Positions 8,780 through 22,926 of a stretch of DNA of 64,000 bases are shown one piece after another. This DNA is from Gonocerus acuteangulatus. Taxonomy: Eukaryota > Arthropoda > Insecta > Hemiptera > Coreidae. The notes beneath the pieces were generated by a model. It was given only the letters and a program-made list of their open reading frames with translations. It was not told the DNA's origin and made no database searches. The position numbers and the translations under genes are program-made. Each line of letters starts with the position of its first letter. Positions within the stretch are counted from its first letter, which is position 1. The stretch is taken from positions 29,552,322-29,616,321 of the forward strand of contig OX328123.1 in NCBI GenBank assembly GCA_946811695.1, read 5' to 3'.

Positions 8780-11700
8780 TTAATCTTCCAGCTTCGAATA
8801 GTCTAGCATCTGAGCGTATGCTAAGAACATTACAATTACATACAGAAGATATCCTGAAAATAAGATAATATCAGATGTTAATTTAGGCTGAATTATTGAA
8901 TTATTCAAATGTTGAGTTCAAGAAGTTTCCTGTTGAAGTTCCTAGGCCTGAGTGAATTGAAAAACACCAAGAACAGGATGGGGTGTACTCACTCTCGAAG
9001 CTAAAATATTTAATATCAAAACAATTATTAGATTCAAGTTATTTTAATAATTTAAGTGAAGGATGTTGAATGACAGAAATTATTACATCTTTATTTATAA
9101 TAGAATACATTTTTATCTTATTTATTTGCATAAAGTACAAACAGGCGAGCCTGTTTGGTACGTTCTGGACAATTTATATGTACAGTACGTAGCAAATGTG
9201 AGCTCATTTTTGGTACGTTCTGGACATATATTTTGTCCAAACCGTTAACATTTAGTCACATAGCAGGAATATTTTGAAAGCACCTCTAAGAAAGATTTTG
9301 TCAAGGCCTACAAAAACAAAATAAAATGTAAATATGTTGTCGCATATTACCTAGGACCTATCCTTACCAGTTATATAGCCATCTGATCTCATCTCTATTA
9401 GCATACCTTAATTTCATGGATGTAAAACAATTACTAGTTGCCAACAAAAAAAAGTTATATTTACCTAAATATGTTGCAATACGGTTGACATAATTTTAAT
9501 ACCTGTTCATCTTGAGAACGATGTGGGGTGGTAGCACACACCAGTCTCAATTTTGTTCACATTTGTTAAAAATCTATTTCATTTACCTACTTTTCATCAC
9601 CATTCTCTTGACTAGTACAAAAAGCCCTAGGAAAACTCAGGACCTTGGAAGAGAAAGAATCTGAACAATCAACTTTTTTTTTATTTTATTTTCTTAGCCA
9701 GAAAGGTGTAGGTAACATGATGCTTCTCCTTGTTTCTGTGGTCTGCCTTTAGTTCTCACACAGGTTCAAGTTAAAGTGAATAGCACCATGAAATGTCCGA
9801 TTTCAAGGGAAAATCCCGGGTCTGAAACTCCCTGCTAGCATTTTGTTACCCATAAATCGCCCATAAAAATTATTGAATTTCAATTGCTTAATTTTTCAAT
9901 GAGGTTAATGAATCAGAATTTCATAGAGTAAACATTTGCCTTTGCGATTCTGAAGCTCTTCTAGAACTTTGACTTCGATTTCCCAATATCCACAATTTGT
10001 GATTCGCCCTTTCTCTTCCAAGGTCCTAAACTGCCCTTTGAGATCATAAACCTAAATTGAGCTGTAATGAGAATATAATGAGAAGGATAAGACTTGAGGT
10101 GTGCAAACATACTACTCAGGCCTAGGAAGGGTAATGAAAATTAAAATGCTTACCTAAATATATTAATACCAAGAAAACAGACATAATTATGAAGTATATG
10201 TTTCCAGAACTCTCTTGTTTTCCTTTGATTTTAGATAGTGGATCTTTAAGTTCTTCTATTGAATTACTTATGTTGCTGGCTGAGATTTGTCCTCCATTAG
10301 CAATGGATGAATCAAATGAATCATCATTAGATCGTTTCATTCTTAGATTAATTGTCGTAGGTAGAGTACTTTTTCTCCCAATTAGGGGGTTTGGAATAGG
10401 TGAAAAATTGGGTTTATCTAAATTCATCTGACTTTCTTCTTTCATGGTATCACTCAAGATTCTGTGCCCATTAAGACTCATAAAATAATTTGCATCCATT
10501 TGGGATGAGTGAGAGTTTTCAGGCGTCGGAATGGGGCTAAGTCCATCCGTTGGGGCCTTTCGGTATCCGTAGGGATATGGATGGTACCCATGGGGATACG
10601 GATGGTATCCAGGGGGATATGGGTGGTATCCAGGAGGATACGGATGGTATCCAGGAGGATACGGATGGTATCCATAAGGATATGGATGGTATCCAGGGGG
10701 ATGTGGTGGATATGTTGGATATTCTGGTGGGTGTGCTGGTTGTTCATCAGGGTCTTCACTCTTTCCAGGATCCCCTCTCCGAATGTACTCCAGTTCTATA
10801 ATTACGTCCCTCCAACGATCTGTATGCAACCAGTGGTGGTCTGGACAACGCAGCCCAGGGCAAACATTCCTAAAAAAAATAATAATAATAATTTTTTTAA
10901 CGTTTCAATACATCTCGAAAAAAATTGTACTTTTCAAAAAGTAAATGAGTGCTACGGATTGATTCAGGACATTATATTTTAGCATGGGCGTATATAAGGG
11001 GGGCTGATTGGGCTACAGCCCCCCCCCCCCAAAATTTTGATTTGACCGGTAAAAATTTCATAAAACCCTTAAAAATAAATAAAATAAGATCATTTAGTTC
11101 ATATATCATATTCTATTTTGGATGTAATAGCGTTTAAGTTGGCTAAAACTCTTCCAAGATCTAAATTGTTAGTATTCCATACACCAGAAATGGTCTCAGC
11201 CCCCCCCCGACATTTTCTCAGCCCCCTCCGAAATTATTTTCTATATACGCCCTTGTATTTTAGTAGTATTCTATTAACTTTTTCTTGAAATATAAAAATC
11301 ATAATGTGAGACTGTTTCTTTTGAAAACAGTCTGTCTTACAGGAGCTGCTTAAAACACATTAATCAGAAGGTGGTTAGTGTACACATCCTATATACGTAG
11401 TAAGGTCCATAAGTTTCCGGCCTGTGATAGAAGGAAAGGTGAAAGAAAAAAACTGGTTTTACTGTTTTTCAATATGTTCTCCTCTAAGTTCAACACACTT
11501 AATACAACGCTTTGGCAACATTTCTATACCATGAAAAAAATAATTTTCTTCTTTGTTAAAAAAATGTTCTTCCACTGCTGCTTGGAGCTCTTCGTCGATG
11601 GTAAATCGCCTTCCACGAAGGTCAGATTTTAACTTTGAGAAAAGGTAGAAATCGCTAGGAGCCAAGTCTGGGCTTTAGGGTGGATGAGAGATTTCTTGGA

Positions 11701-14700
11701 ATCCACAGTCCTTCACAGTGGCCTTGGAAATCAATGCTGTGTGGACAGAGGCATTGTCGTGAAGGAGGCGGACACCTCTGCATAACTTCCCTCGCCTCTT
11801 CTCTTTAATGGCGTCTCGTAACCGGTGAAGTAGGGCTGCATAATACTCACCATTCATTGTGGTATTCCTTTCTTTAAAATCTATCAGTAGTATTCCTTTA
11901 CAGTCCCAAAAAATTGTGGCCATTACCTTTTTTGTTGACTGCGTGACTTTTGCCTTTAAAGGAGGCGCTTCTCCTGGTCTTCTCCATTCCATGGACTCTC
12001 TTTTGCTGAGTGGGTCATAATATAGAACCATTGTCTCATCCCCAGTTACAATTGAGTCCAAAAAATTCCTTGGGTCGGCATTATAAAAAATAAAAAAATT
12101 CATTGCAGCAGTGAACTCGTTCCTGTTTTTGAGCAGCTGAAAGAATTTTTGGAACCCATCTTGCACTAACCTTGTTCATATGCAAATATTCTTTGATGAT
12201 CCTCAAAACACTTGGTTTTGAAAGCCCTAACCTCGCTGCTATTTCCTTGGTTTTTAGTCGCCGGTCAGACAGCAAGTCAGATTCCACAAGTTGGATTGTT
12301 TCAGAAGTGACAGCTTCCAATGGGCGACCGGGACGTGGGTCATCTTCTAGACTTTCTCTCCCTAACTTAAATAATTTTGCCCATTCTATCACTGTGGAAT
12401 ACGAGGGGGAGGACTGCCTGTATACACAATCCAAGCGCTCTTTAATTTGCGCACGAGTAAGACCCTCTTTACAAAAGAATTTAATTACCGCACGGTACTC
12501 GAGTTTGAACATTGTAAAAATGGGGAGTTCCTTCAAGGCTGGACACTGACTGACAAGACTGAGGAAGTGCGGGCAATAGGTATGGAGTGAGCAGGAATGG
12601 ACCTGCATAGGCGTGCAGGTCCCGGCACGTTTGAAGGAGGGGAAGCAGGACAGGCTGGAAACTTATGGACCTTGCCTCGTAAATACAAAGTAAACATGAA
12701 TAGTTGAACATATTTGTAATGAAGAGCTGGCTCAATTATTCATTTTTATTTATTTTGAATGGGGAGGCCTGGGGGCCATAAGTGTTGAGGCGTGATCATT
12801 TAGCACTCCGTGCCAAGGGTCATCTGTTCGATTCCCACTTGGGGTGGTATCAGCCCTATCCTAGTCAGAAAAGGCTAGAGACCTATAGATATTCTGTCAT
12901 CAAATTCGGATTTAATTATAATGGACGTTAAAATTTAAATAAATAATTCGAATGGACTTGGAAATAAAATTCTTTAGTAAGATAGATGACTGAGATGTAC
13001 CAAGCAGATGCAAATTTTTCTAGGTTGACAAGAAGTATCACAACTGGATATTAATGGTGATGGCGATGAAAAATTGAAAGCAGTTGAAGAGGAACTTACA
13101 ATAGTAATAGATTGTCAGATGAAGGAGGATGAGAAGAAGCTAATAGAGAGGATTAAGAGCATTGATGGTGCAATAAAGAAGATAAGTTTACTCTGTTAAA
13201 GTAATTTGTTAAATATTAATACAACCTGCTTTTATCTCCTTGTAGTAATATTTAAATTTAAATATATCAATAATATTTAACCAAGACCGTGTTAATGACC
13301 AATAGCTTGAATAAGGAGACAAGCCACAACGGAATTGCACATACAGTCTACTTGGGACAACTTATATCCTTTAATAATCGTACAGCTAAAGAAGTGCATA
13401 GAAGAATTTCTTGAGGTTGACAGAAGTATTGGTCACTAAAAGAAGTAATGAAGGGTAACTTTAACCTGAATAACAAGAAGATCACGTTAGAAAGCTGTGT
13501 TCTTCCTTCTGTGAGTTACGGATGCCAAACGTGGGCAATGACCAAGGAGCAAGAATCCAAGCTAGTAGAGTGGCAAAACTCTGTCCTACAAAGCATGATG
13601 AACTACAGGAAATAGGATAAAGATTTTTAGATGTTCATGTTTTTTAGATTTGTAGATGTCATAAAAGATTTTTAGATGTCATAAAGATTTTTAGATGTTC
13701 CCTCTATTTTTTTCAGACGTGCATTTAAGCCACAAGAATCTGGGGTGACAGATATAAGCTTGCATATAAAGAAAAATAAATGGAAATGGGCTGGTCATCT
13801 CGCCAGATTGCAGGATAGCAGGCAGCATAGAAGGCTAGCGAATGGATTCCCCTTAATTTAAGGAGGCAAGGAAGACAATGTAGGCATTGGAGTAACGTCT
13901 GTAGCTGGTCCAAATTGGATGAAAGTTGCAATAATAAAGGAAAATGGAAAATATTATAGAAAGATATAGTGAACTCCACTTCTTAGATATTTTGGTCACC
14001 AGGGAACGTAGACCATTAGCCCCATTAAGGGGAGGTCTCCATGAGGCAACATCCACTTGTATATATGTCGTAAATAGTAATTTAGGAGGAAAATAATTCA
14101 AATTTGTATTTATTTATCTGCCAAATAACTCCAGAGATTGAATAAATTCTACATAGTGTCTTCTCATTCTCTTATATGCATAAGAAGAATTTTCCAATTA
14201 GAATTATATCAATATTTTACAAAATAAAGAACTTACTTCAAAATATAGTAATTAGGTATGAATGAAAGTACAGCAAAGATTATATACATAACCGTCCCAG
14301 CGCAAACTAAGTAAGTACCAATTTTCATGTATTTACTTATTTCCTGAAAATAACAAATTTATGTCAACAACTTATGAAATATAATTACATAATCTTTAAA
14401 AATAATTACATGTTGAGGATACAACATATAAAGAAAGATCAGCTAAATTATTGCCAGATTAGGTCAGCCTAAATTAATTTGTAACCTTCATTTTAATGGA
14501 TAGGTTCCATTATACAGGATTTATAGCAAGTAAATGACAATACTCAAGGGGGTAAAACTAGACCAAAAATGGTATCACTCAAAATAAGTTAGTTAAGTGC
14601 TGCCAACGTCAGGTTTCTACCTGTTTCTGTTCTAGACATATGCAAGTTTTTTTTAAGAAAAAAAGGTGTTTTTTGTGGAAAACCTTCAATTTATCGAGTG

Positions 14701-16755
14701 CACTGTCAATGTTCACAAGTGCCTTTTTCATTTAGTAATAACTGTTCAGAATGTGTGATACAAATAAAAACATCTAGTAAGCGACTAATTTGTGAGAATC
14801 ACTACTCTTCGAAAATATTCTGCAAGCTGCCCAATCTCACAAAAGTTGTAAAATGTAATTAATAATGTAATTACAAATAAAGAGAAGAAAACAACTAATA
14901 AATAAAATTATTATGTTTATTTATGTGATTTTATCAGCATTAAATGAAAATTATTCTAATAAAACTGACATTCAATAATTGAAATAAGTCTTACATTAAA
15001 GAGAAATAAAAATAAGAAATTACTTCAAAAATTATAAAAGTTTCAACTGGCCTTCTTCTTGCACTGGTTGGTCAGTGATTATTTGAAAAAACCATCCGGC
15101 TTTTTCGAGAGGGCCCACTTGAAAAAACGCAAGCGGGTTTTAAAAATTACTGTACATTCTACGTAAATTCATAACTTTTACTTCAGATACAAAAAGTATT
15201 ATAATGAGAATTATTATTTAATATTATAATAATGACATTACTGAATCACAGCCTGAAATTTCATGACATTTTCTTCGCAGAACAATTGTTCACTTTTAGA
15301 TAATTTTGTAAATATAAAGGCTAAATTTAATATATTTAGGGTTTTTTTTTTAATTTTAAGTAATTTGATTGTATTTGTTTATATACATATTAAACATTTA
15401 AATTGTATAAATATCAAACTTTAATAAATGGAAATGGGCTGGTCATCTCGCCAGATTGCAGGATAGCAGGCAGCATAGAAGGCTAGCGAATGGATTCCCC
15501 TTAATTTAAGGAGGCAAGGAAGACAATGTAGGCATTGGAGTAACGTCTGTAGCTGGTCCAAATTGGATGAAAGTTGCAATAATAAAGGAAAATGGAAAAT
15601 ATTATAGAAAGATATAGTGAACTCCACTTCTTAGATATTATAATGAGAATTATTATTTAATATTATAATAATGACATTACTGAATCACAGCCTGAAATTT
15701 CATGACATTTTCTTCGCAGAACAATTGTTCACTTTTAGATAATTTTGTAAATATAAAGGCTAAATTTAATATATTTAGGGTTTTTTTTTTAATTTTAAGT
15801 AATTTGATTGGGTAAATGTCAAGGAGCGTGGTCTCCACGCCGATTCTTTTGAAACTTTGCACTATAACGTATTTTGATGCACTAAACACGAATCCGTTAA
15901 AAAAAAAGGTCGCTTTTCACTAGGAAAGAAGTTATGAAACACTAAAGTTCACTGTTATGGAGGTTATAAAAGACGGGTTAACGGCGAATTTGTAAACACG
16001 CGCATGCGCAATAGTCCTTAATGACGAAGTGTAATTGAAATTTAGACTCACCTTGTGGTAGCTGACTTGGTCGTAAATTGTCGCTTTTGGGCATACGTGC
16101 TATGCGTTTCCGCTCGCTCCGCTACGCTCCGCTCGCTCAAGAAAACATCAAAACCCCTAGTCAATCCAACTCGCAGAAATGAAAAGAATTCTATGGCCCA
16201 AAAGTCGTCCAAGGCAGTCTTCCCTAACCTTCATAACAGTGAACTTAAATGTTTCATAACTTCTTTCCTAGTGAAAAGCGACCTTTTTTTTTAACGGATT
16301 CGTGTTTAGTGCATCAAAATACGTAATAGTGCAAAGTTTCAAAAGAATCGGCGTGGAGACCACGCTCCTTGACATTTACCTTTGATTGTATTTGTTTATA
16401 TACATATTAAACATTTAAATTGTATAAATATCAAACTTTAAAATTAATTTTTTTTTTAGAACCAAAAGAAAGACTAATTCATTTGAAGACAGTTTAAAAA
16501 ATAATTAATTCTTGCATTGTTCATAAGTAAGCAAAAAAATAAGAATAATCAAATTTTCTGCTTTGTATATTTCATGAATTTTGTGTAAAATTGGGCTTCA
16601 AGCAACACTGCCCCAATTGGTCAAATTATTGGCTATTATTGTGCTTTTATGATGCATGAGGGTGTCATTGAGACATATCCTTCTGCAAAATTGTGGCAGA
16701 TTATAAGTGACATACAAGTATGAACAAAATTCAAAATTTTCTTCTGGATTTGTTC

Positions 16756-16802
<47 letters not shown>

Positions 16803-19800
16803 TTTTTGTGTATTTATTTATATTTACATTCAACACCACCTTTATCTGGAACCATCAAGAGATATTTCTCTACTTCTGGCTTAGTTTGGAGCAAGCTGCT
16901 AATCGTTTAGGAATTGCAACAAAACTCATAAAATATTAAAGCAATACATTTCCCTCAGAACCAGATTGACAAATGTTTTTCTAAATATATTTTACTATCT
17001 GTGTTCCTATTCTGTATAAACTGCTGAAGTAAGAACGTAAGTTTTTATTCAGCAATCTTATCTTTTTTTTTTATTATATGCCATTATGCAATTTTTTAAT
17101 TTTTCTAAATGTGTTGTATTATTGATCACAAGTTATATTAAATAATGTATGGACTTGATAAGGAATCAGGATGGTAACCATTAAAGGAACAAAAGTACAT
17201 AATATTTAATGAGAGTACACAATAGATACTACATGGCTGTATATGAAAGGAAGGTTGATCCATTTTTCACTCACATAGAAAAGCTAGTGCGAAAATATCA
17301 CCAGACTCTTCCAGCCTCCAGCAGTTCCATGTTTTATCAACTTGGACAAAGAAAAACCTCGCGAATCAAACACAGACTTTATCAAGACATTTTAACCCTT
17401 TAAATTTTTATCTTACAAATATTGTTTTGTGTATAATACGTTTTGTATTGGTCCAATAAAATTGTTTTGTGTTTTTTGAAAGGAAGGGGATAGCGGTGAG
17501 GTTATAAGACTGTTTTTAAATACAACTCAGTGTTGCCATGACATATTTTTTATTATCATTAACGGGAATAACTGATACTTGTTAGATTCACATGCAAGAG
17601 ATGGGGGTTCGAGTTGGTAGCAGGGATTGTTCTCATGTCTGGGCCCGTTGAGAAAATTCCCAGCTGCACCATGGATGTTGGGACTAAAAAAAAAAAATAA
17701 TAAAAAAAAAAATGTATAGTACTTGAAAGAAATTTAATTTTAGTTGCATAGTATTAGTATATGCAATAATTCAAGTTTAATTTAAAACAAAATCAAATTT
17801 TTGTTTTAAAGTATTTCGAAAAACGCTTTTACTAACCTTAAATTAGATGAGCATGATGTATTTTTGATTTTTGTTAAAATGTGGCGAAAAAAATTACTGT
17901 TAGGGGCATATTGATTCGAGCCTGGAGCGACCCCCTCCAGATGGACTGATTTTGCTGGTTCATGAACTTGTCCAATCGTTTGCCATGAGCACATGGGAAT
18001 GATGTAAATGAAGTTGTGACGAAAAACAAAAATGTGACCTCTATTGTATTTTCGTTATCTAGTAGATAGTTTCGATGAAGATTTAAAGAAATGTTTAAAA
18101 ATTCTTTCATGAGTGCAACATTAATAGCTATATTTGCCATCATGCTACTTGTGTACAGAATTAGACATAAAGACTCACCCAGAATGCTGCAAGAAATGCC
18201 AATGTGAAGCCAGCGTACATGAGCAGGAGGTAAAATGCCAAGAGGCTATACTGTACTGGAAAGAAAGAACGATTTGTTTAGGCTTGTATTTGTATAGGAG
18301 GTACCTAGAGCAATACATTTTGGCATTAATTCTTCCATCAATCCCTTCTCACTCTTCCTCTTCACTCTCAGGCCAAACATTTGATTAAGAATATATTGAA
18401 ATTCATGAAAAAAAAAAAAGAGACTGAGATTGGTCTAATCTATGATTCCTCTGCAATGAAAGGAATTTCTAAGGCTAAATGTTTCTCTAAAAGCACTTTA
18501 ATAAGAAACAAGAAAGTAAAACTGTAGAGAGATAAATGCTTTCTAACAGGAGGTTGAGCTTGAGAGAATAAAGAATATGTGTGAGCTGTATGCCAAGAGG
18601 CAACCTCAACTTGAACATACCCTAACTATAAAATGAAGGAAAAATAATACTTGCTTGCTTGTACTACAAACTCTTCCCCATTTTCTGAATATAAATTGAT
18701 GAGTGTAGTTATCAGCATCAATGTCTGTGGAGAAAATAATTAATAAGTTAGTTATAGCAATTGTTCAAAACTAGTCTCTATTTTTCTACTTAGCCATTTA
18801 AAATTTGAGGCACATTCTGTTAATGGAAAGTTTAATATATAGTTTTATACAATATTATTCCTACACTTGCATAGAAAATAATATAAATAAGCAAATCTAA
18901 ATTCATATTTTATATACAATTGCCATTAATTAAATAATTGTAACCATACTGTATGCACTGGGAGTGAATTAACTTAAAAATTGACGTCTGGTGCTGTAAT
19001 AGAAAAACGAGTCGCTTATTTGGTTAAGTAATCCAGACCAATACCAGAAATCGGTAGGCAAAAAAATCCAGCCAGCTAAGATAATTTGCCTAATTTAAAG
19101 GATTGAGAAATAACTGACTATATCATATCCCCCCCCCTGAATCCCTCATTTAAGAAATTTTAAGTTATTGAACTGTGTCTTTTAAGTCCTGAAAATTATG
19201 AAAAAAAAAAGTCAAGTACCCCTTTTCCCTGGACATTTCAATTGTTTGGAATATAAAATGAAGGATTATTTAATCTTCCATAGGGCAGTGTTGGGCATAA
19301 TCACAATCATAATTATGATTAAGATTATAATCACAGGCTTATGAGATGTGGTAACAATTATTATCACAGGCCCTGAAGATATGATTACGATTATAATCAC
19401 AGGCTTATGAGATGTGGTAACAATTATTATCACAGGCCCTGAAGATATGATTACGATTATAATCACAGGCTTATGAGATGTAGTAACTATTATGATCATA
19501 GGCCCTGAAGAAATGATTACGATTATAATCACAGGCTTATGAGATGTAGTAACAATTATTATCACATGCCCTGAAGATATGATTACGATTATGATCGTAA
19601 TTACAAGAGTGATTACGATTACACTTGTAAGTACACCTTTGATTATAATTATGCTTGTAATAATTTGTCAGCTAACATGTTTGTTATATTGCAATGAAGC
19701 TCAACTAATTCGTAGTTGACACACGCATAGCAAATGACTAACAACGCCAACACATGGGCGTATATAGAAAATAATTTCGGGGAGGGGCTGGGAAAATTTC

Positions 19801-20181
19801 GGGGGGGGGGCTGAGACCATTTCCGGTGTATGGAATACTAACAATTTAGATCTTGGAAGAGTTTTAGCCAACTAGTAGAATATGTTTTATGAACTAAATG
19901 ATCTTATTTAATTTATTGAGAAGATATGGTCGACCGTTCAGAAGTAGGAAGCGTAGATCGTCGGGGTTTCGGTCAGTGTTCTTATTCAATAAAACACATT
20001 TTATTTGCTAAAATGTATATTTATTGCCGCCAACGTTTCGGCTTGCTATACAAGCCATCTTCAGGGCTGTAAAAACATATATGGTGTAACAATCGTAAGG
20101 ACAGAAACAATAACAACAAACAACAACAAAAAAAAAAGGCTAGAAACATTAACATAAATATGAGTACCTATATGCTTGAAA

Positions 20182-20259
<78 letters not shown>

Positions 20260-20270
20260 GTATATATATG

Positions 20271-20324
<54 letters not shown>

Positions 20325-20410
20325 ATAATAATAGCAATATAAATAAATATAACTGTATAGTGACATACCTATTGCTAGAAACATTAACATAAATATGAGT
20401 ACCTATATGC

Positions 20411-20471
<61 letters not shown>

Positions 20472-22694
20472 TATATATATAGTATAATAATAGCAATATA
20501 AATAAATATACATGTATATGGTATCCAAGCGAATACAGTACAAGTGTCATAGTAACATACCTATTGAGAAGATTGAGAACTGTCCCGTTTCAAGAAGAGA
20601 ACATTTCTGAAGACTGGAAGGATGGGTCGGGGCTAGACAGTAGAGAATGGGGGGAGGGGGTGGAGAGGAGTGGGGCTGGAAGTAAGGATAGAGGGTAAAG
20701 ACCGCGGTAAAGATAAAGGACTTGCCGATGGATATTGCAGGTACAGGGAAGGATTGGGCCAGTGCTAGACAGGAGAGGATGGGGGTGAGGGGGTTGGGGA
20801 AAGTCGACCTGGGAGTAAGGACAGAGGGACGGCGGTAAAGATAAAGGACTTGCCGGTGGGTATTGCAGGTACAAGGAAGGATCAGACGGTGTGTGGGAAT
20901 AGGGCAACGAACCGGGTGGGATTACCTAACGGGAGGCTTTGAGGATATGGAAAATGTTGGAATAGGTTGAGGAGATGACTTCTTTGTCAATTTTGTCATT
21001 GACGGGATTGTTTTCTAGATGGATATATATGGATTCAGAAAGGAGACGCTTTTCAAGGTTGGGTTCAGTGGAGAGGATAGAGAAGTTTTGGAAATCAAAT
21101 TTATGTCCGTCCGTGATAGCGTGTCTAGAAAGTGCGGTTTTAATGTCTCTGTTCTTAATGTTGTATTTGTGTGTTGTGAGTCTGCTATGAATGCGGTTCT
21201 TCGTCTGCCCAATGTAAGTGCTGTTGCAGTGTGGTGTAGAGCAAGGAATTCGGTAAACGACGTTGGATCTATTTCCTTGTGGGATGGGGTCTTTGAGTGT
21301 GGTATATAGGGTTTTCAGTTTATTTTTAGTTGTTAGACCTAGGTTTAGGTTGGGAAATGTGCTTCTGAGGGATTTTTGGATTTTTTCAGAGAGGTTAGGG
21401 ATGTACGGAAGGGATCTGAATAGGGGGGCGACACTATCTTGCGAGGTGGAGGGGGGTTTAGGATTTTTAATTGAATTTATGAGGGAGGTGATGGTGTGTT
21501 TCGGGAATCCATTGGCTTGGAGTATTTCTAGGAGTCGGGATGTGTTTTTGGGATGAAATTTAGGATCAGATAGGGTAAGGGATCGAAATATTAGGTTTCT
21601 AGCTGTATTGAGGATTTGATGAGGGGGGTGTGAGGATTGGTAATGGAGGAGTCGGCCAGAGTAAGTGGGTTTGGTGTACCAATCGGTGGATAAGGAGCCA
21701 TCGGGGTTTCTAATCACAAGTAGGTCTAGGAAGGGTAGAGAGTTATTGGATTCGGTTTCAACGGTGAATTTCAATCGGGGGTGGTAGGAGTTAAAGGCGG
21801 CTAAGATCTGAGGAATACTATGCGGGTTGAGGATGAGGAAAAGGTCATCTACATATTTTTTAATGAAAATTATGTCGTTGGGGAACATCGGGAGGGTGAG
21901 ATTGAGGAGGTCATTTAGGGTGATATTGGCTATATCGGGTGCGAGACAATTTCCCATGGCGAGGCCAGAGGTTTGGTGGTAGTATTTGTCTTGGAAAAGG
22001 AGGTAGCCAGATTTACAACATAGGGATAGGGATTCAAGATAGGAGGCTTGGGATAATTTGGTGTGGGGTTCTATAGTTTGCCAATTGGTTTCGACTATTT
22101 CAAGGGCTTTGTCAATGGGGATGTTGGTAAAAAGAGACTCGGCATCGAGGGAGACAAGGATAAAATTAGGAGGGACGTTAATGGAAGAAAGTTGTTGTTT
22201 TAGGTCGTAGGAATTCTGGACATCGTAGGAATTATTATGGCTAAGGGCTTGTAGGGGGGTTAGGAGAAATTTACTGAGATTAGAGGAGGGTGAGTTGATG
22301 TTGGATACGATAGGACGTAAGGGATTGTTAGGTTTGTGAATCCTTACTCCCAGGTCGACTTTCCCCAACCCCCTCACCCCCATCCTCTCCTGTCTAGCAC
22401 TGGCCCAATCCTTCCCTGTACCTGCAATATCCATCGGCAAGTCCTTTATCTTTACCGCGGTCTTTACCCTCTATCCTTACTTCCAGCCCCACTCCTCTCC
22501 ACCCCCTCCCCCCATTCTCTACTGTCTAGCCCCGACCCATCCTTCCAGTCTTCAGAAATGTTCTCTTCTTGAAACGGGACAGTTCTCAATCTTCTCAATA
22601 GGTATGTTACTATGACACTTGTACTGTATTCGCTTGGATACCATATACATGTATATTTATTTATATTGCTATTATTATACTATATATATATATT

Positions 22695-22773
<79 letters not shown>

Positions 22774-22859
22774 GCATATAGGTACTCATATTTATGTTAA
22801 TGTTTCTAGCAATAGGTATGTCACTATACAGTTATATTTATTTATATTGCTATTATTAT

Positions 22860-22926
<67 letters not shown>

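Noticed and set aside
9487..9530. Alternative last exon of gene B (acceptor at about 9521, short peptide ending H-I)
   Set aside because: The exon at 8853-8780 matches the last exons of genes C and D much better in length, phase and sequence.
17209..17403. 64-codon plus-strand frame
   Set aside because: No recognisable domain and no splice context; treated as chance.
20061..20550. Long open frames rich in Tyr-Ile (also at 7169, 22612, 56585 and 57751)
   Set aside because: They translate (TA)n microsatellites; no start context, motif or splice support.
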